A DNA stretch of 53,826 nt from Lachnospiraceae bacterium (GCA_021203205.1 JAJQBQ010000058.1:1-53826), one strand, 5' to 3'; numbered from the stretch's first letter, positions 1 to 7,275 are shown. A program made the numbers and translations. The notes: a model not told the origin generated them from the sequence alone.

Positions 1-166
1 GGATTTCGTTCAGACGCAAAATCTGTTCGGAATGATTCAGACCAAAGGCTTTCACCTTCACCAGTACCCAGTCGGGTTTTGCCTCTGGAATCTCCATTTC
101 GGTCAATGTTACTTTATCTGCATCCGTGGGCTCTGTCAACACCACAGCTTTCATTTTCTTATCCAT
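1..166 (-). CDS. MDR-family (zinc-type alcohol dehydrogenase / quinone oxidoreductase) protein, partial
   Basis: Only the N-terminal ~55 residues lie in the window; the rest continues past base 1. The frame reads MDKKMKAVVLTEPTDADK, then a stretch ending in WVLVKVKAFGLNHSEQILR. This is the classic opening of medium-chain dehydrogenases and NADPH:quinone oxidoreductases (GroES-like fold; the LVKVKAFGLNHSE segment precedes the catalytic zinc or substrate site). The start at 166 lies 4 bases after the radical SAM stop, with a GAGG ribosome site inside the end of that gene, so the two are probably co-transcribed. A second ATG at 154 (MKAVV) is also possible. In context it could be a redox partner or an unrelated passenger of the ACGX peptide operon. 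Substrate unknown. Confidence 0.8.
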   Translation of the reverse strand, partial: MDKKMKAVVLTEPTDADKVTLTEMEIPEAKPDWVLVKVKAFGLNHSEQILRLNEI

Positions 167-170
167 ATCT

Positions 171-1226
171 TCAGGCCCTCAAAAATAATTCGCTGGTTTC
201 ATCTGCCCAACACTGCGGGTCTGCGGCGTAGAAGTTTCCGTCCTTCCCACTGGCCACAGCGGGGCAGCCCCGGCAGAACGACAGCAGCTTACATCTGGAG
301 CATTTCTCAAATTTCGTGTAATCCCGGTAGCTCTCCATCTGACAGACCCATACATCAGCAAGACGATCTTCAAACACGTTGCCGACCTTGCTGTTCTGGA
401 CACGGCGGCAGGCATATACATCTCCGGTGGGCAGGATGGTCAGGTGGCAGTTGCCGCAGTTGCAGCCTCCGTAAATCATCCCCTCCTCCACGGTTTCGGG
501 GATTTTGAACGCACCCGTCTCGTATTCGTAGAGCGTCCAGAGATGATCCTTTTTGTTGAAGTAAGTCTGACACCCGGCGGCTTCATACGCTTTGAATTTC
601 CGGTCGCAGTCGGCCAGCAGCTTCCGATAGCGGAGCGGTTCGATTCCGGTATCCTTTTCCTCTGATGTAGGGCAGTAGCGGGCAAAGGCGAACACGTTCG
701 TCCCGGCCGCAACCACAGCGTCAATGATGTCGGGCACTTCATCAATGTTTGTGCCGGAAACGGTGGTCATGATCACGCTGCGGATGCCCGCCCGGTTGAT
801 GCAACCGATCTTTTCCAGCGTAATGTCAAAGGAGCCGGGCTTGCGGAACCAGTCATGTGTTTCCCGCATTCCGTCAATGGAGAGCTGATACTTTTGACAG
901 CCGTACTCCTTCAGACGGCGGCACACATCATCCGTAAGATGAAACGGATTGCCGAGAATGGTAAAGGGAATGCCATGCTCTTTCATCAGTCCCAGCAGTT
1001 TCCAGAAGTCCGGATGAAGGATGGGATCGCCGCCGGTGATATAAAAATACGGCAGTCGATGATACATCTCACAGAAGTCCAGACAGTTGTAAAACGTGTC
1101 CTGCATCTGTTCCCAACTCATAGCGTCCAGCTTTTTGCAGACGTTTTCGGAAAAGATGTAGCAGTGCTTGCACCGCTGATCGCATTCGTCTGTAATATGC
1201 CATTGAAAAGAAAAGTACTGTTTCAT
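171..1226 (-). CDS. Radical SAM/SPASM peptide maturase, ACGX system
   Basis: A 351-residue radical SAM enzyme. Cys15, Cys19 and Cys22 form the CxxxCxxC site for the S-adenosylmethionine-binding [4Fe-4S] cluster; a GGDP motif follows near residue 65. The C-terminal ~100 residues are a Cys-rich SPASM-type domain (Cys255, 257, 260, 273, 295, 309, 312, 318, 321, 339) that should hold auxiliary Fe-S clusters, as in peptide-modifying maturases. The gene directly upstream encodes a protein made of ACGS/ACGA repeats, which matches the bioinformatically defined ACGX radical SAM system. The expected role is cytoplasmic post-translational modification of that peptide, perhaps at Cys residues; the chemistry is not known to me and is inference. 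An AAAGGAG site lies 10 bases before the chosen ATG. Co-transcription with the flanking genes is likely. Confidence 0.88.
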   Translation of the reverse strand: MKQYFSFQWHITDECDQRCKHCYIFSENVCKKLDAMSWEQMQDTFYNCLDFCEMYHRLPYFYITGGDPILHPDFWKLLGLMKEHGIPFTILGNPFHLTDDVCRRLKEYGCQKYQLSIDGMRETHDWFRKPGSFDITLEKIGCINRAGIRSVIMTTVSGTNIDEVPDIIDAVVAAGTNVFAFARYCPTSEEKDTGIEPLRYRKLLADCDRKFKAYEAAGCQTYFNKKDHLWTLYEYETGAFKIPETVEEGMIYGGCNCGNCHLTILPTGDVYACRRVQNSKVGNVFEDRLADVWVCQMESYRDYTKFEKCSRCKLLSFCRGCPAVASGKDGNFYAADPQCWADETSELFLRA

Positions 1227-1307
1227 AAAGCATGGTCTCCTTTGGGTTTATTTTGTGAAATCCGGTGAACGGATATTGTTTCGTGGGTGCCTGATGAACC
1301 GATATTT

Positions 1308-1360
1308 CATGACACCAGGGGTTCAAGAGTGCGTAGCACGGAGAACCTCGTGGTGTCATG
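1308..1360. repeat. Hairpin element carrying GAGTGCGTAGCACGGA
   Basis: Long imperfect inverted repeat: CATGACACCAGGGGTTC pairs with GAACCTCGTGGTGTCATG around a loop containing GAGTGCGTAGCACGGA. It sits between the ACGX peptide gene and its maturase, where it could trim or attenuate the transcript so that more peptide than enzyme is made. The identical 16-base loop sequence recurs in inverted orientation at 14555-14570, next to another GATATGACACTAT arm, so this looks like a dispersed repeat. Confidence 0.6.
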
Positions 1361-1430
1361 ACTTTCGCCCCCGACATCATCATTTCATATATAGATACCG
1401 GTTCGTCGGGCTGCCAGTTTGCGGACAGAA

Positions 1431-1718
1431 TTACTTGTCACCAGCGCCGCAGGCGGAGCCGCAAGCTGCGGGTTTTTCAGCCGGCTTGTCAGCCGCACCG
1501 CAGGCAGAGCCGCAGGCCGCTGGTGCCTCAGCCGGCTTGTCAGCCGCACCGCAGGCAGAGCCGCAGGCCGCAGGTGTCTCAGCCGGTTTGTCAGACGCAC
1601 CGCAGGCAGAACCGCAGGCCGCAGGCTTTTCTTCCGGCTTATCCGATGCTCCGCAGGCCGTGCCGCAGGAAGCAGCAGGTGTCTCGTTCTTCCATCCAAA
1701 CAGATTAGAAAGTGCCAT
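1431..1718 (-). CDS. ACGX-repeat precursor peptide (RiPP-type substrate)
   Basis: A 95-residue protein. The leader MALSNLFGWKNETPA is followed by five tandem 17-residue repeats of the form ACGSACGAxDKPAExPA, the last one truncated after ACGAGDK. Every repeat carries two Cys in ACG-x context, ten Cys in all, and there is no membrane segment. The start at 1718 is preceded by GGAGG at good spacing; a longer upstream frame to 1802 has no such site. The repeat is clear at DNA level (51-bp units), so copy number may vary by slippage. The gene lies upstream of the SPASM maturase, with a 204-base gap containing a hairpin repeat. It belongs to the ACGX target family by pattern. The mature product, any cleavage site and any activity are unknown. 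Confidence 0.88.
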   Translation of the reverse strand: MALSNLFGWKNETPAASCGTACGASDKPEEKPAACGSACGASDKPAETPAACGSACGAADKPAEAPAACGSACGAADKPAEKPAACGSACGAGDK

Positions 1719-1773
1719 TGCCAAATTACCTCCAAATTTGTATTCAGGAGCCGTTGTGCTCTCTGTAGTTATA

Positions 1774-1838
1774 ATTATACCTAAGCATTTTGGAGCAAAC
1801 AAGTACGCACCTTTTTATTACATAGTTACAAAAAGGTG
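1774..1838 (-). promoter_or_regulatory. ACGX operon promoter with flanking palindrome
   Basis: Read leftward: -35 TTGTTT (1802-1797), 17-base spacer, -10 TATAAT (1779-1774). Just upstream of the -35 box lies an inverted repeat, CACCTTTTT (1808-1816) and AAAAAGGTG (1830-1838), with a 13-base spacer. It is a plausible binding site for the divergent HxlR regulator. Confidence 0.65.
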
Positions 1839-1886
1839 ACCTTTGGGATTTCCGTGGGCTGCTTTATGAAACTTTATATTTGTCTA

Positions 1887-1931
1887 TTGATTTTGATAGC
1901 ATGTTGCATTATAATTCGAATGTAGCATTCG
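1887..1931 (+). promoter_or_regulatory. HxlR gene promoter and operator
   Basis: -35 TTGATT (1887-1892), 17-base spacer, -10 TATAAT (1910-1915), then a palindrome CGAATG-TAG-CATTCG (1917-1931) covering the expected start point. The position suggests autorepression; the binding protein is inferred, not shown. Confidence 0.6.
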
Positions 1932-1971
1932 GATTTGATGTTGGAAAAAAATAGAATGTGAGGTGCCTTTT

Positions 1972-2298
1972 ATGAAGACAAAAGACGAGTTGCCTGCCTG
2001 CCCTGTTGCTACAACAGTTTCTCTGATCGGAAGCAAGTGGAAACTCCTGATTTTACGAAATCTGATGGTACGTTCCTGGCGTTTTAATGAATTGCGGCGC
2101 GATTTGGAGGGGATCAGTCAGAAGGTACTGACAGACAGCCTGCGATCTATGGAGGAGGATGGGATTGTGATTCGCACTGTTTATGCTGAGGTTCCGCCCA
2201 GGGTAGAGTATCGCTTAAGTGAATTGGGTAAGTCAATGAAGCCTATCCTTGACGCTATGGAGGCATGGGGAACAGCTTATAAAAATAGCATGGAATAA
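1972..2298 (+). CDS. HxlR-family winged-helix transcriptional regulator
   Basis: 108 residues. It begins MKTKDELPACPVATTVSLIG and has the HxlR signature: a Cys near the N terminus (Cys9), the SKWKLLILRNL helix, the RFNELRRDLEGISQKVLTDSL recognition region and a PPRVEYRLSELG wing. GAGG (1960-1963) lies 8 bases before the ATG at 1972, so I chose this over the GTG at 1963. The gene is divergent from the ACGX operon and shares a 250-bp region with it. HxlR proteins often sense electrophiles, quinones or aldehydes through the N-terminal Cys. A role controlling the peptide/maturase/dehydrogenase operon is inferred from position. Confidence 0.88.
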   Translation: MKTKDELPACPVATTVSLIGSKWKLLILRNLMVRSWRFNELRRDLEGISQKVLTDSLRSMEEDGIVIRTVYAEVPPRVEYRLSELGKSMKPILDAMEAWGTAYKNSME

Positions 2299-2391
2299 AA
2301 ATAACCCGGCAGGACATCACAACTTCTGTTATGACGGGAGGTTCATCATAAATCAGTATTTTCATACTGGCATTCCTCTCTGCAAATGGAT

Positions 2392-3180
2392 TCATTTATC
2401 TGTCGATATTCCGCAACAGTTTTCAACTTCGTTTACCCATTGCTCCGGATAGCAGACCAGCAATTCTTCATGCTGCAGGTCATGGCGGATGATATCCGGT
2501 TCGGCAAAATGCTGCCGGTAGCGTGCTTCATATTGTTCGCCCATCTTCGTGGCGAAGAAGCAGTGAATGACCGTGCCATCTGCATGGATTTTATCATCAA
2601 GCGGCGTGACCAGATCGGAGTAAAACTGGTTGTAAATGCTCTGCCGTTTTACAAAGGCCATCCGTTTCGTCCCCATGCCGAACATATGCAGCATTTTGTC
2701 ATAATAGGTCCGCACCTCTGGGGAACGCTTTTCCACCCACCTGTTCATCCAGTTCGGCAGCTTGCCTTTTTGGAGCATCCCCTGAAGAATCGGAGCCATA
2801 AGATGCGCCTTGAAGCTCGCCGCAAGTGAACTGCTCTGGTCTAAGTCCGAGCTGCCAAGAATGCCGTGGTCGATGTGGATTTTCCCGCGCTGCACCAGCA
2901 ATCCCACAAAGGAGCCGCCCAGGGAACAGCCATAGGCACAGAAGATTGTTCCGTCAAAGTGTTCCTGTATGTAAGCCTCTATTCGTTCCGTTTCCTCGAT
3001 CATGGAAGGGAAAATGGTGTCCTCGGTTTCGTCAAATCCGTCATAGGAAACGCCAACCACATAGAAGCTGCGCTCCAGCAGAGGAATCACCTCGCCGAAG
3101 GTAGCTTTCCAGTGGCAACAGGTACCCGACAGCAGCAGGATCACAGGCTTGTTCTCATCTCCGAATTCATAGATTTTCAT
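2392..3180 (-). CDS. Alpha/beta hydrolase
   Basis: 262 residues with an alpha/beta hydrolase layout. The N-terminal strand KPVILLLSGTCCHWKATF resembles an oxyanion loop, the nucleophile elbow is YGCSLGGS (Ser about residue 86), and a late acid and His (HEE near residue 240) could complete the triad. No signal peptide, so probably cytoplasmic. It is the last gene of a leftward group (membrane protein, methyltransferase, ATC hydrolase), with a 15-base gap to the upstream membrane protein. Substrate not recognisable. Confidence 0.75.
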   Translation of the reverse strand: MKIYEFGDENKPVILLLSGTCCHWKATFGEVIPLLERSFYVVGVSYDGFDETEDTIFPSMIEETERIEAYIQEHFDGTIFCAYGCSLGGSFVGLLVQRGKIHIDHGILGSSDLDQSSSLAASFKAHLMAPILQGMLQKGKLPNWMNRWVEKRSPEVRTYYDKMLHMFGMGTKRMAFVKRQSIYNQFYSDLVTPLDDKIHADGTVIHCFFATKMGEQYEARYRQHFAEPDIIRHDLQHEELLVCYPEQWVNEVENCCGISTDK

Positions 3181-3195
3181 ATCTAACCTCCTCGT

Positions 3196-3693
3196 TTACG
3201 AAAACAGCAAACCGCAGCCCTGCGCCAACGCAGCACAGACGGGGATATACACGATAAAATGAATCATATGCTCCTTCTTATTATAGCCAAACATATGTGG
3301 CCCCACGATGCCCTTCGTCTCAGGGTAAAAATGGGGGAAGAAGTTGGATCGGCAGAGTAAATACCAGTCAAAAAAGAAGATGTCGTAAATCTCCATCCCA
3401 TAGAGCATGACGAGAAAGCGGGCGAAATATTTGAGCGGCCCGAAGCCATTTCTTGCGCCATCCCAAATGCCCAGAGCAAATGCACCGATGAACAGCAGCA
3501 CAGCGAATACGACGATCACCCAGCCGACGATATGCGCTCCCTTGAACCGCTCTTTTTTGTCAGGAATCACGGCCAGGTTCTCTTTCGGTGCGGAGGCGAA
3601 AAGTCGTTTGTCCTGAATAAAGCCGACTGCACCGTACAGCATGAGAAAATAGCCGAGCATAAGCATAAGCGTGGAAACAACGGTTATTATCAT
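3196..3693 (-). CDS. Integral membrane protein, unknown function
   Basis: 165 residues, about four transmembrane segments (residues ~2-25, ~55-78, ~90-112 and ~143-163), with a basic stretch KKERFKG before the second. I start at MIITVV because this ATG overlaps the methyltransferase stop as ATGA (3693-3690), a translational-coupling arrangement; the longer frame to 3735 runs into that gene. I do not recognise the family. Coupling suggests it works with the methyltransferase, perhaps on a lipid or membrane-associated substrate, but this is inference. Confidence 0.7.
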   Translation of the reverse strand: MIITVVSTLMLMLGYFLMLYGAVGFIQDKRLFASAPKENLAVIPDKKERFKGAHIVGWVIVVFAVLLFIGAFALGIWDGARNGFGPLKYFARFLVMLYGMEIYDIFFFDWYLLCRSNFFPHFYPETKGIVGPHMFGYNKKEHMIHFIVYIPVCAALAQGCGLLFS

Positions 3694-4322
3694 TTTGCAT
3701 TCCCCTCCCCGGCATTCTTTTCCCGCTTCACGCACTCTGCATAGGCCAGCGTGATACGGGCGGACATTTCCTCCAGCATGACCACCTTCCAGCCGTTGGC
3801 TTCAAGAAACGCCCGGTACTCCGCTGTACTCCACTGATGTTCCAATTTGATGCCTGCTATGCTGATGATTTTCGACCATACGGCGCTGACGGCTCCTTTT
3901 TGATGGTTCACAAAGTTCGGCGCAATCAGCAGCCCGTCATCCTTCAAAACCCGGCTTATTTCCCGCAGCGCTTTCTCCGGGTTCGGAACAATGTGCAAAG
4001 CGTTGGCGATGATCACTGCGTCAAAGGAATCGTCTCCATAGGGAAGATGTTCTGCGTCTGCCACCTCAAAGCGCAGATTCTCCGGATAGCTGCCCTTCTT
4101 CGCCTCTTTGATCATTCCATCGGAATAATCCGTGGCGATCATTTTCTTTGCGGCATGGGCGACGTGCTTTGCCAGCAGACCGGGGCCGGTGGCGACCTCC
4201 AGCACATCCTTGCCCTGAATGACCTGTGGGATGCGCTCGTACATCAGGCCATAAGCCTTGCGGTCGCCCCGCATGGCCTTCTCGTAAATCGGGGCGTAGA
4301 TGTCCCATATCTTTTTATTCAT
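3690..4322 (-). CDS. Class I SAM-dependent methyltransferase
   Basis: 210 residues. Motif I is VLEVATGPGLLAKHV, the adenosine-binding acidic end of strand 2 is ATDYSDGMI, then ADAEHLPYGDDSFD and ANALHIVPNPEKALREISRVLK: a Methyltransf_11-type Rossmann fold, close to ubiquinone/menaquinone-type small-molecule methyltransferases. Start at 4322 (MNKKIWDIYAPIYEKAM) because a GGGGGA site precedes it; the frame extends upstream without a credible start. It sits 20 bases after the ATC-hydrolase stop and overlaps the membrane protein downstream. Acceptor substrate unknown. Confidence 0.88.
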   Translation of the reverse strand: MNKKIWDIYAPIYEKAMRGDRKAYGLMYERIPQVIQGKDVLEVATGPGLLAKHVAHAAKKMIATDYSDGMIKEAKKGSYPENLRFEVADAEHLPYGDDSFDAVIIANALHIVPNPEKALREISRVLKDDGLLIAPNFVNHQKGAVSAVWSKIISIAGIKLEHQWSTAEYRAFLEANGWKVVMLEEMSARITLAYAECVKREKNAGEGNAK

Positions 4323-4342
4323 TTCTAAGTTCCCCCGGCATG

Positions 4343-4996
4343 TTATCTCCTCTGCATTTGTTCCTGCTCCTGATCTCCCACAAACCAGTAGTCGCAAACA
4401 GTCCCGCCGCCTGCCAGCGTCTGCTCGCGATAGAGCCTGGCGTGGTACAGCCCTGCCAGCAGGTGATCCAGTTCGCACATCACCGGCAGGATCTCCAGAT
4501 AACCGTAGGCTCTCGCGTAATCGTTTAACGGGCATCTTGTGAAATGATAATATATGCCGGACTTGTGAAGTGTGTCGTCAAAATGGAAATCCCATGTTTT
4601 CTCCCGATATTCCGGATGTTCCTCCGCCCATTTTGCACATTTGTGGAATTTCTCGTTCAGCCTGTCCATATCCCCTGGCTTATTGACATCCAGGCCGCCG
4701 CCCATAACCTTTTGGACGATTTTCATTTCCAACAGTTCCCTGGTCATGTCCCGCATATCGTCCGGCGTAATGGCTCTGTCGGCCGCTTTCCAGATCGCCA
4801 TGAACACAAAGGACATATAGACGTTGTGCGCCATGGGATTTTTCGCGCCGATGTCCTCCACCTGGGCCAGCATTTGCCGGTAGATGGGCTTTGCATTCCT
4901 TATGTATTCCCTTGCGGTCTTTCGCCCATACTTTTTCGCCAACAGTCTTTTCATAAAGGGAGCGATCATGATCCAGTATTGTCCTGTGTATTTCAT
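4343..4996 (-). CDS. L-2-amino-thiazoline-4-carboxylate hydrolase-family protein
   Basis: 217 residues matching the ATC hydrolase-like family common in Clostridia. Features are the helical N terminus, the KIVQKVMGGGLD segment, a long charged helix, and the C-terminal YYHFTRCPLNDYARAYG and MCELDHLLAGLYHARLYREQTLAGGG, with conserved Cys, Asp and Arg residues. The founding enzyme opens the thiazoline ring to give a cysteine derivative, but most family members are uncharacterised and many may act on other substrates. Start at 4996 (MKYTGQY) follows AGGAAAG; an upstream TTG at 5032 is less likely. It is first in a tight group with a methyltransferase, a membrane protein and an alpha/beta hydrolase. 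Confidence 0.75.
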   Translation of the reverse strand: MKYTGQYWIMIAPFMKRLLAKKYGRKTAREYIRNAKPIYRQMLAQVEDIGAKNPMAHNVYMSFVFMAIWKAADRAITPDDMRDMTRELLEMKIVQKVMGGGLDVNKPGDMDRLNEKFHKCAKWAEEHPEYREKTWDFHFDDTLHKSGIYYHFTRCPLNDYARAYGYLEILPVMCELDHLLAGLYHARLYREQTLAGGGTVCDYWFVGDQEQEQMQRR

Positions 4997-5039
4997 GCCG
5001 ATGCTCTTTCCTGCTGCCGTTCTTTGCAGCAATTTCTAT

Positions 5040-5230
5040 CATCGTCTGCTCTGTTTCTGTGCGGTCAAATATCCCGATGCAAACATCGGGGTATTTGACT
5101 CTCGCGGCAGTCGCCAAATATCCGTGCGAGCACGGCTACTTGGCTCGTTGCTTCGCGGAAATAAGGCAGATCCAATGCTTTTTCGGACTCCTGTGTACGG
5201 TGATATAGGAGATGCCCGCCTGTTTCAAAA
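5040..5230. repeat. Intergenic hairpin-rich element
   Basis: Holds two stem-loops. One has 16-base arms GTCAAATATCCCGATG (5064-5079) and CATCGGGGTATTTGAC (5084-5099) with one mismatch. The other centres on CCGTGC-GA-GCACGG (about 5122-5135). No credible coding frame. The structure resembles dispersed intergenic repeats of Lachnospiraceae; it could be transcribed as a processing or termination element between the two leftward genes. Confidence 0.55.
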
Positions 5231-5917
5231 TTATGTCCTTTTGAATTCATGATTTCGGTGCAGGTACAGCCATGCCAATATACTTCCGAACCACAATACC
5301 ATGCTCTCGCTCATCAGGCCGTTCGTGAAAGCCAGGCAAAACGCGCTGTCCGGCATAAGCAGGGTCATCAGTTTCAACGCGAGATAGAATATCAGCGGAT
5401 TGGACAGAACCATCTGCCGGGGCAGGACGCTGTGCCTGCGCAGCACCAGCCAGCCCCAATAGAGATAGGGCGGCAGCATCAATGCCTCGCTCACCAGGAC
5501 GATCCAGGAAAAATGAGAAAAGACCGCTTCTGAAACCGGAATGGCAGCGGTGGCGTACCCGTTCCCGCTCATCCAGGCGAAACCATACAGGATCATGATG
5601 TAAAACAGATGCAGGCAAAGCCACGGGGTCAGGCTAAATGCGGTCAGGTAGTGATAAACTCTCTGCTTTCTCTCTCCTTTAATCAGTTCTCCAATCACAA
5701 AGAGTGCGATCCCGTACAGGATAATGCCGGGGAAGGCCAGCACCATGGCCAGATTATTGCGCCAGGAGGCGATTTGCGCCGCCCCTGTCGTCAGCCAGGA
5801 AATTGTCCCGGAGTAGGATGTATCGCCGTAGAGCATAAGCCAGTCTCCCACGCCAAAGCACACACAGCCCAGCAGCCCGCAGAGAAGGGCGAGGGCAATC
5901 TTTTTATAGTTCGGCAT
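5231..5917 (-). CDS. Multi-pass membrane protein (DUF6796-like)
   Basis: 228 residues with about six or seven hydrophobic segments (residues ~6-28, ~50-75, ~88-110, ~130-152, ~168-190 and ~195-215). The N-terminal GDWLMLYGD motif within the first loop resembles DUF6796-type proteins; this is recognition by eye and not certain. It starts 11 bases downstream of the flavodoxin stop and is probably in the same operon. Function unknown. Confidence 0.65.
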   Translation of the reverse strand: MPNYKKIALALLCGLLGCVCFGVGDWLMLYGDTSYSGTISWLTTGAAQIASWRNNLAMVLAFPGIILYGIALFVIGELIKGERKQRVYHYLTAFSLTPWLCLHLFYIMILYGFAWMSGNGYATAAIPVSEAVFSHFSWIVLVSEALMLPPYLYWGWLVLRRHSVLPRQMVLSNPLIFYLALKLMTLLMPDSAFCLAFTNGLMSESMVLWFGSILAWLYLHRNHEFKRT

Positions 5918-5928
5918 GTTTCATTCCT

Positions 5929-6348
5929 CTACTGCGCCAGCGCCTTCCCCAGATCCACGCAAGGCTGCGGATCCTCCGGCTCACCGTTGCAGATGACCGG
6001 CTCACTCACGAGATTTGCGCCGGCCCCCGTGCAGGTTTCCTCCCAGTCTCTCATCCACTGGCCGTCGCCCCATCCGTAAGAGCCAAACAGAGCGATCTTC
6101 TTTCCGTCAAGCAGCGGCTCGCACTCGGAAAACATGGGCTCGAACTCCGTCTCCTCCAGCTGCTCATCTCCCATGGACGGGCATCCGAAAGCAACCGCAT
6201 CATACGCCGACATGTCGTCTGCCGTAAATTCTGCTGAGGTAAGAACGCTCACGTCAGCACCCGCCGCCTTTGCGCCCTCCGCGACATAATTTGCCATGGC
6301 CTCCGTATTTCCGGTGCCGCTCCAGTAAACAATTGCTACCTTACTCAT
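5929..6348 (-). CDS. Flavodoxin, short-chain
   Basis: 139 residues. The FMN phosphate loop WSGTGNTEAM follows the first strand MSKVAIVY; AFGCPSMGDEQLEE and FGSYGWGDGQWMRDWEE supply the two FMN-clamping loops. It is full length for a short-chain flavodoxin and cytoplasmic, acting as a one-electron carrier that typically replaces ferredoxin under iron limitation. It lies in the same leftward direction as DUF3793 and the small membrane protein, and that group's promoter carries a metal-box-like operator. This fits iron-starvation expression. Confidence 0.92.
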   Translation of the reverse strand: MSKVAIVYWSGTGNTEAMANYVAEGAKAAGADVSVLTSAEFTADDMSAYDAVAFGCPSMGDEQLEETEFEPMFSECEPLLDGKKIALFGSYGWGDGQWMRDWEETCTGAGANLVSEPVICNGEPEDPQPCVDLGKALAQ

Positions 6349-6465
6349 GTAATAAAGTACCGCCTTTCATGATAATTTTTATTTATATCCTGTCATATAG
6401 CATTACCGCCATAAATGATAAGTGCTATACGTGATGATATACGTGGTATTTCTGCTCCCGCATTA

Positions 6466-6627
6466 TTATGATGCCTGCAAATTTGTATCCGTTTTCTCTA
6501 ATCTCTCCATTATTTTTCCGCAAAAATTTCTGACGAATCTGTGCAGGCCAATCACTGCTATTATCAATGCCAGCGAAAGACACGCCCCAATAATATTTTG
6601 TAAACCAGCGCTTAAAAAATCAGCCAT
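6466..6627 (-). CDS. Small single-pass membrane protein (53 aa)
   Basis: Begins MADFLSAGLQNIIGACLSLA, continues as one hydrophobic helix (about residues 8-28), and ends in a basic then charged tail with KIMERLEKTD. The start at 6627 has a good AAGGAAAGG site; the gene ends in tandem TAA codons (6468-6463). It lies between DUF3793 and flavodoxin in the same direction. Too short for usual gene calling; the opposite strand also has a 75-codon open frame (6422-6649), but that has no ribosome site and less plausible composition. It could be a membrane partner of the iron-stress genes. It lacks the Cys-rich tail of FeoB-associated small proteins. Function unknown. Confidence 0.6.
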   Translation of the reverse strand: MADFLSAGLQNIIGACLSLALIIAVIGLHRFVRNFCGKIMERLEKTDTNLQAS

Positions 6628-6705
6628 ATTTCACCGTTCCTTTCCTTAAAGCTGACACTGTGTCAAAATCAGTTCACGGTAGCCGCATAAATATATCGCC
6701 TGTAC

Positions 6706-7275
6706 CTATACCGCCACCGCCAGCTGCGCCAGCCCCATTCCGCTCCTGTAACTCTTCCTGTAACACTCCCTGCACAAATCGAACTCGCGAAAGCGTTTCC
6801 TGGACTGGTTCTCATTCGCGTAGACTTTCCAGTAACCGCAGAAAATAAAATCCTCACCCGCATGTTCAATAAAACCCTTCACATCGCAGTAAGGGTAACC
6901 GAGGAAGATGCCGATCTCGTGAGGGAACGATTCGGCAGTTTCTATGCGCCCTGCCAGTGTGTCCAGCGTTACGGCAAGGCAACTCCTCTGATAGCCGCAC
7001 TCGCAAAGCAATTCCCACACATATTCCTGCTCCATGACCTGATTCAACATGTTTTCCCGAAACACCAGAAGCAGCGCCCTGCGGTTTCTGCGGTTCATCA
7101 CTCTGATTTGAATACCTTTCCCGTTGCAGAGATGATTCAGGCGGGAAATTTCGTGCGCCAATTCCTCTTCGGAGTTGTAAATCATCCCAAACAGATTGGC
7201 ACATTTCAGCCCTGCCAGGGTAGGTGCACAGAAATCAATCAGCGACTTTTCCCATCGGTTCTTTCCTGGATTCAT
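6706..7275 (-). CDS. DUF3793 family protein
   Basis: 189 residues with the DUF3793 pattern: an N-terminal CAPTLAGLKCANLF, then NGKGIQIRVMNRRNRRALLLVFR, PHEIGIFLGYPYCDVKGFIEHAG, and a C-terminal GYWKVYANENQSRKRF followed by Cys-containing YRKSYRSG. Family function is unknown; in Clostridia it is usually found next to iron-transport or flavodoxin genes. GGGGAAT precedes the ATG at 7275. It is the first gene behind the operator-promoter at 7403-7454, with the small membrane protein and flavodoxin downstream. The gene content and operator together suggest metal-responsive expression. Confidence 0.88.
   Translation of the reverse strand: MNPGKNRWEKSLIDFCAPTLAGLKCANLFGMIYNSEEELAHEISRLNHLCNGKGIQIRVMNRRNRRALLLVFRENMLNQVMEQEYVWELLCECGYQRSCLAVTLDTLAGRIETAESFPHEIGIFLGYPYCDVKGFIEHAGEDFIFCGYWKVYANENQSRKRFREFDLCRECYRKSYRSGMGLAQLAVAV

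Noticed and set aside
1255-1839. 194-codon + strand frame rich in AAPQAEPQAAG-type repeats
   Set aside because: It is the antisense of the ACGX repeat gene, which has a ribosome site, a promoter and a matching maturase; the + frame has none.
5065-5250. 61-codon leftward frame
   Set aside because: Runs through the hairpin repeat element and overlaps the neighbouring gene's end; no ribosome site or family.
6422-6649. 75-codon + strand frame opposite the small membrane protein
   Set aside because: No ribosome site; the opposite strand gives a better start, a clean transmembrane helix and operon context.
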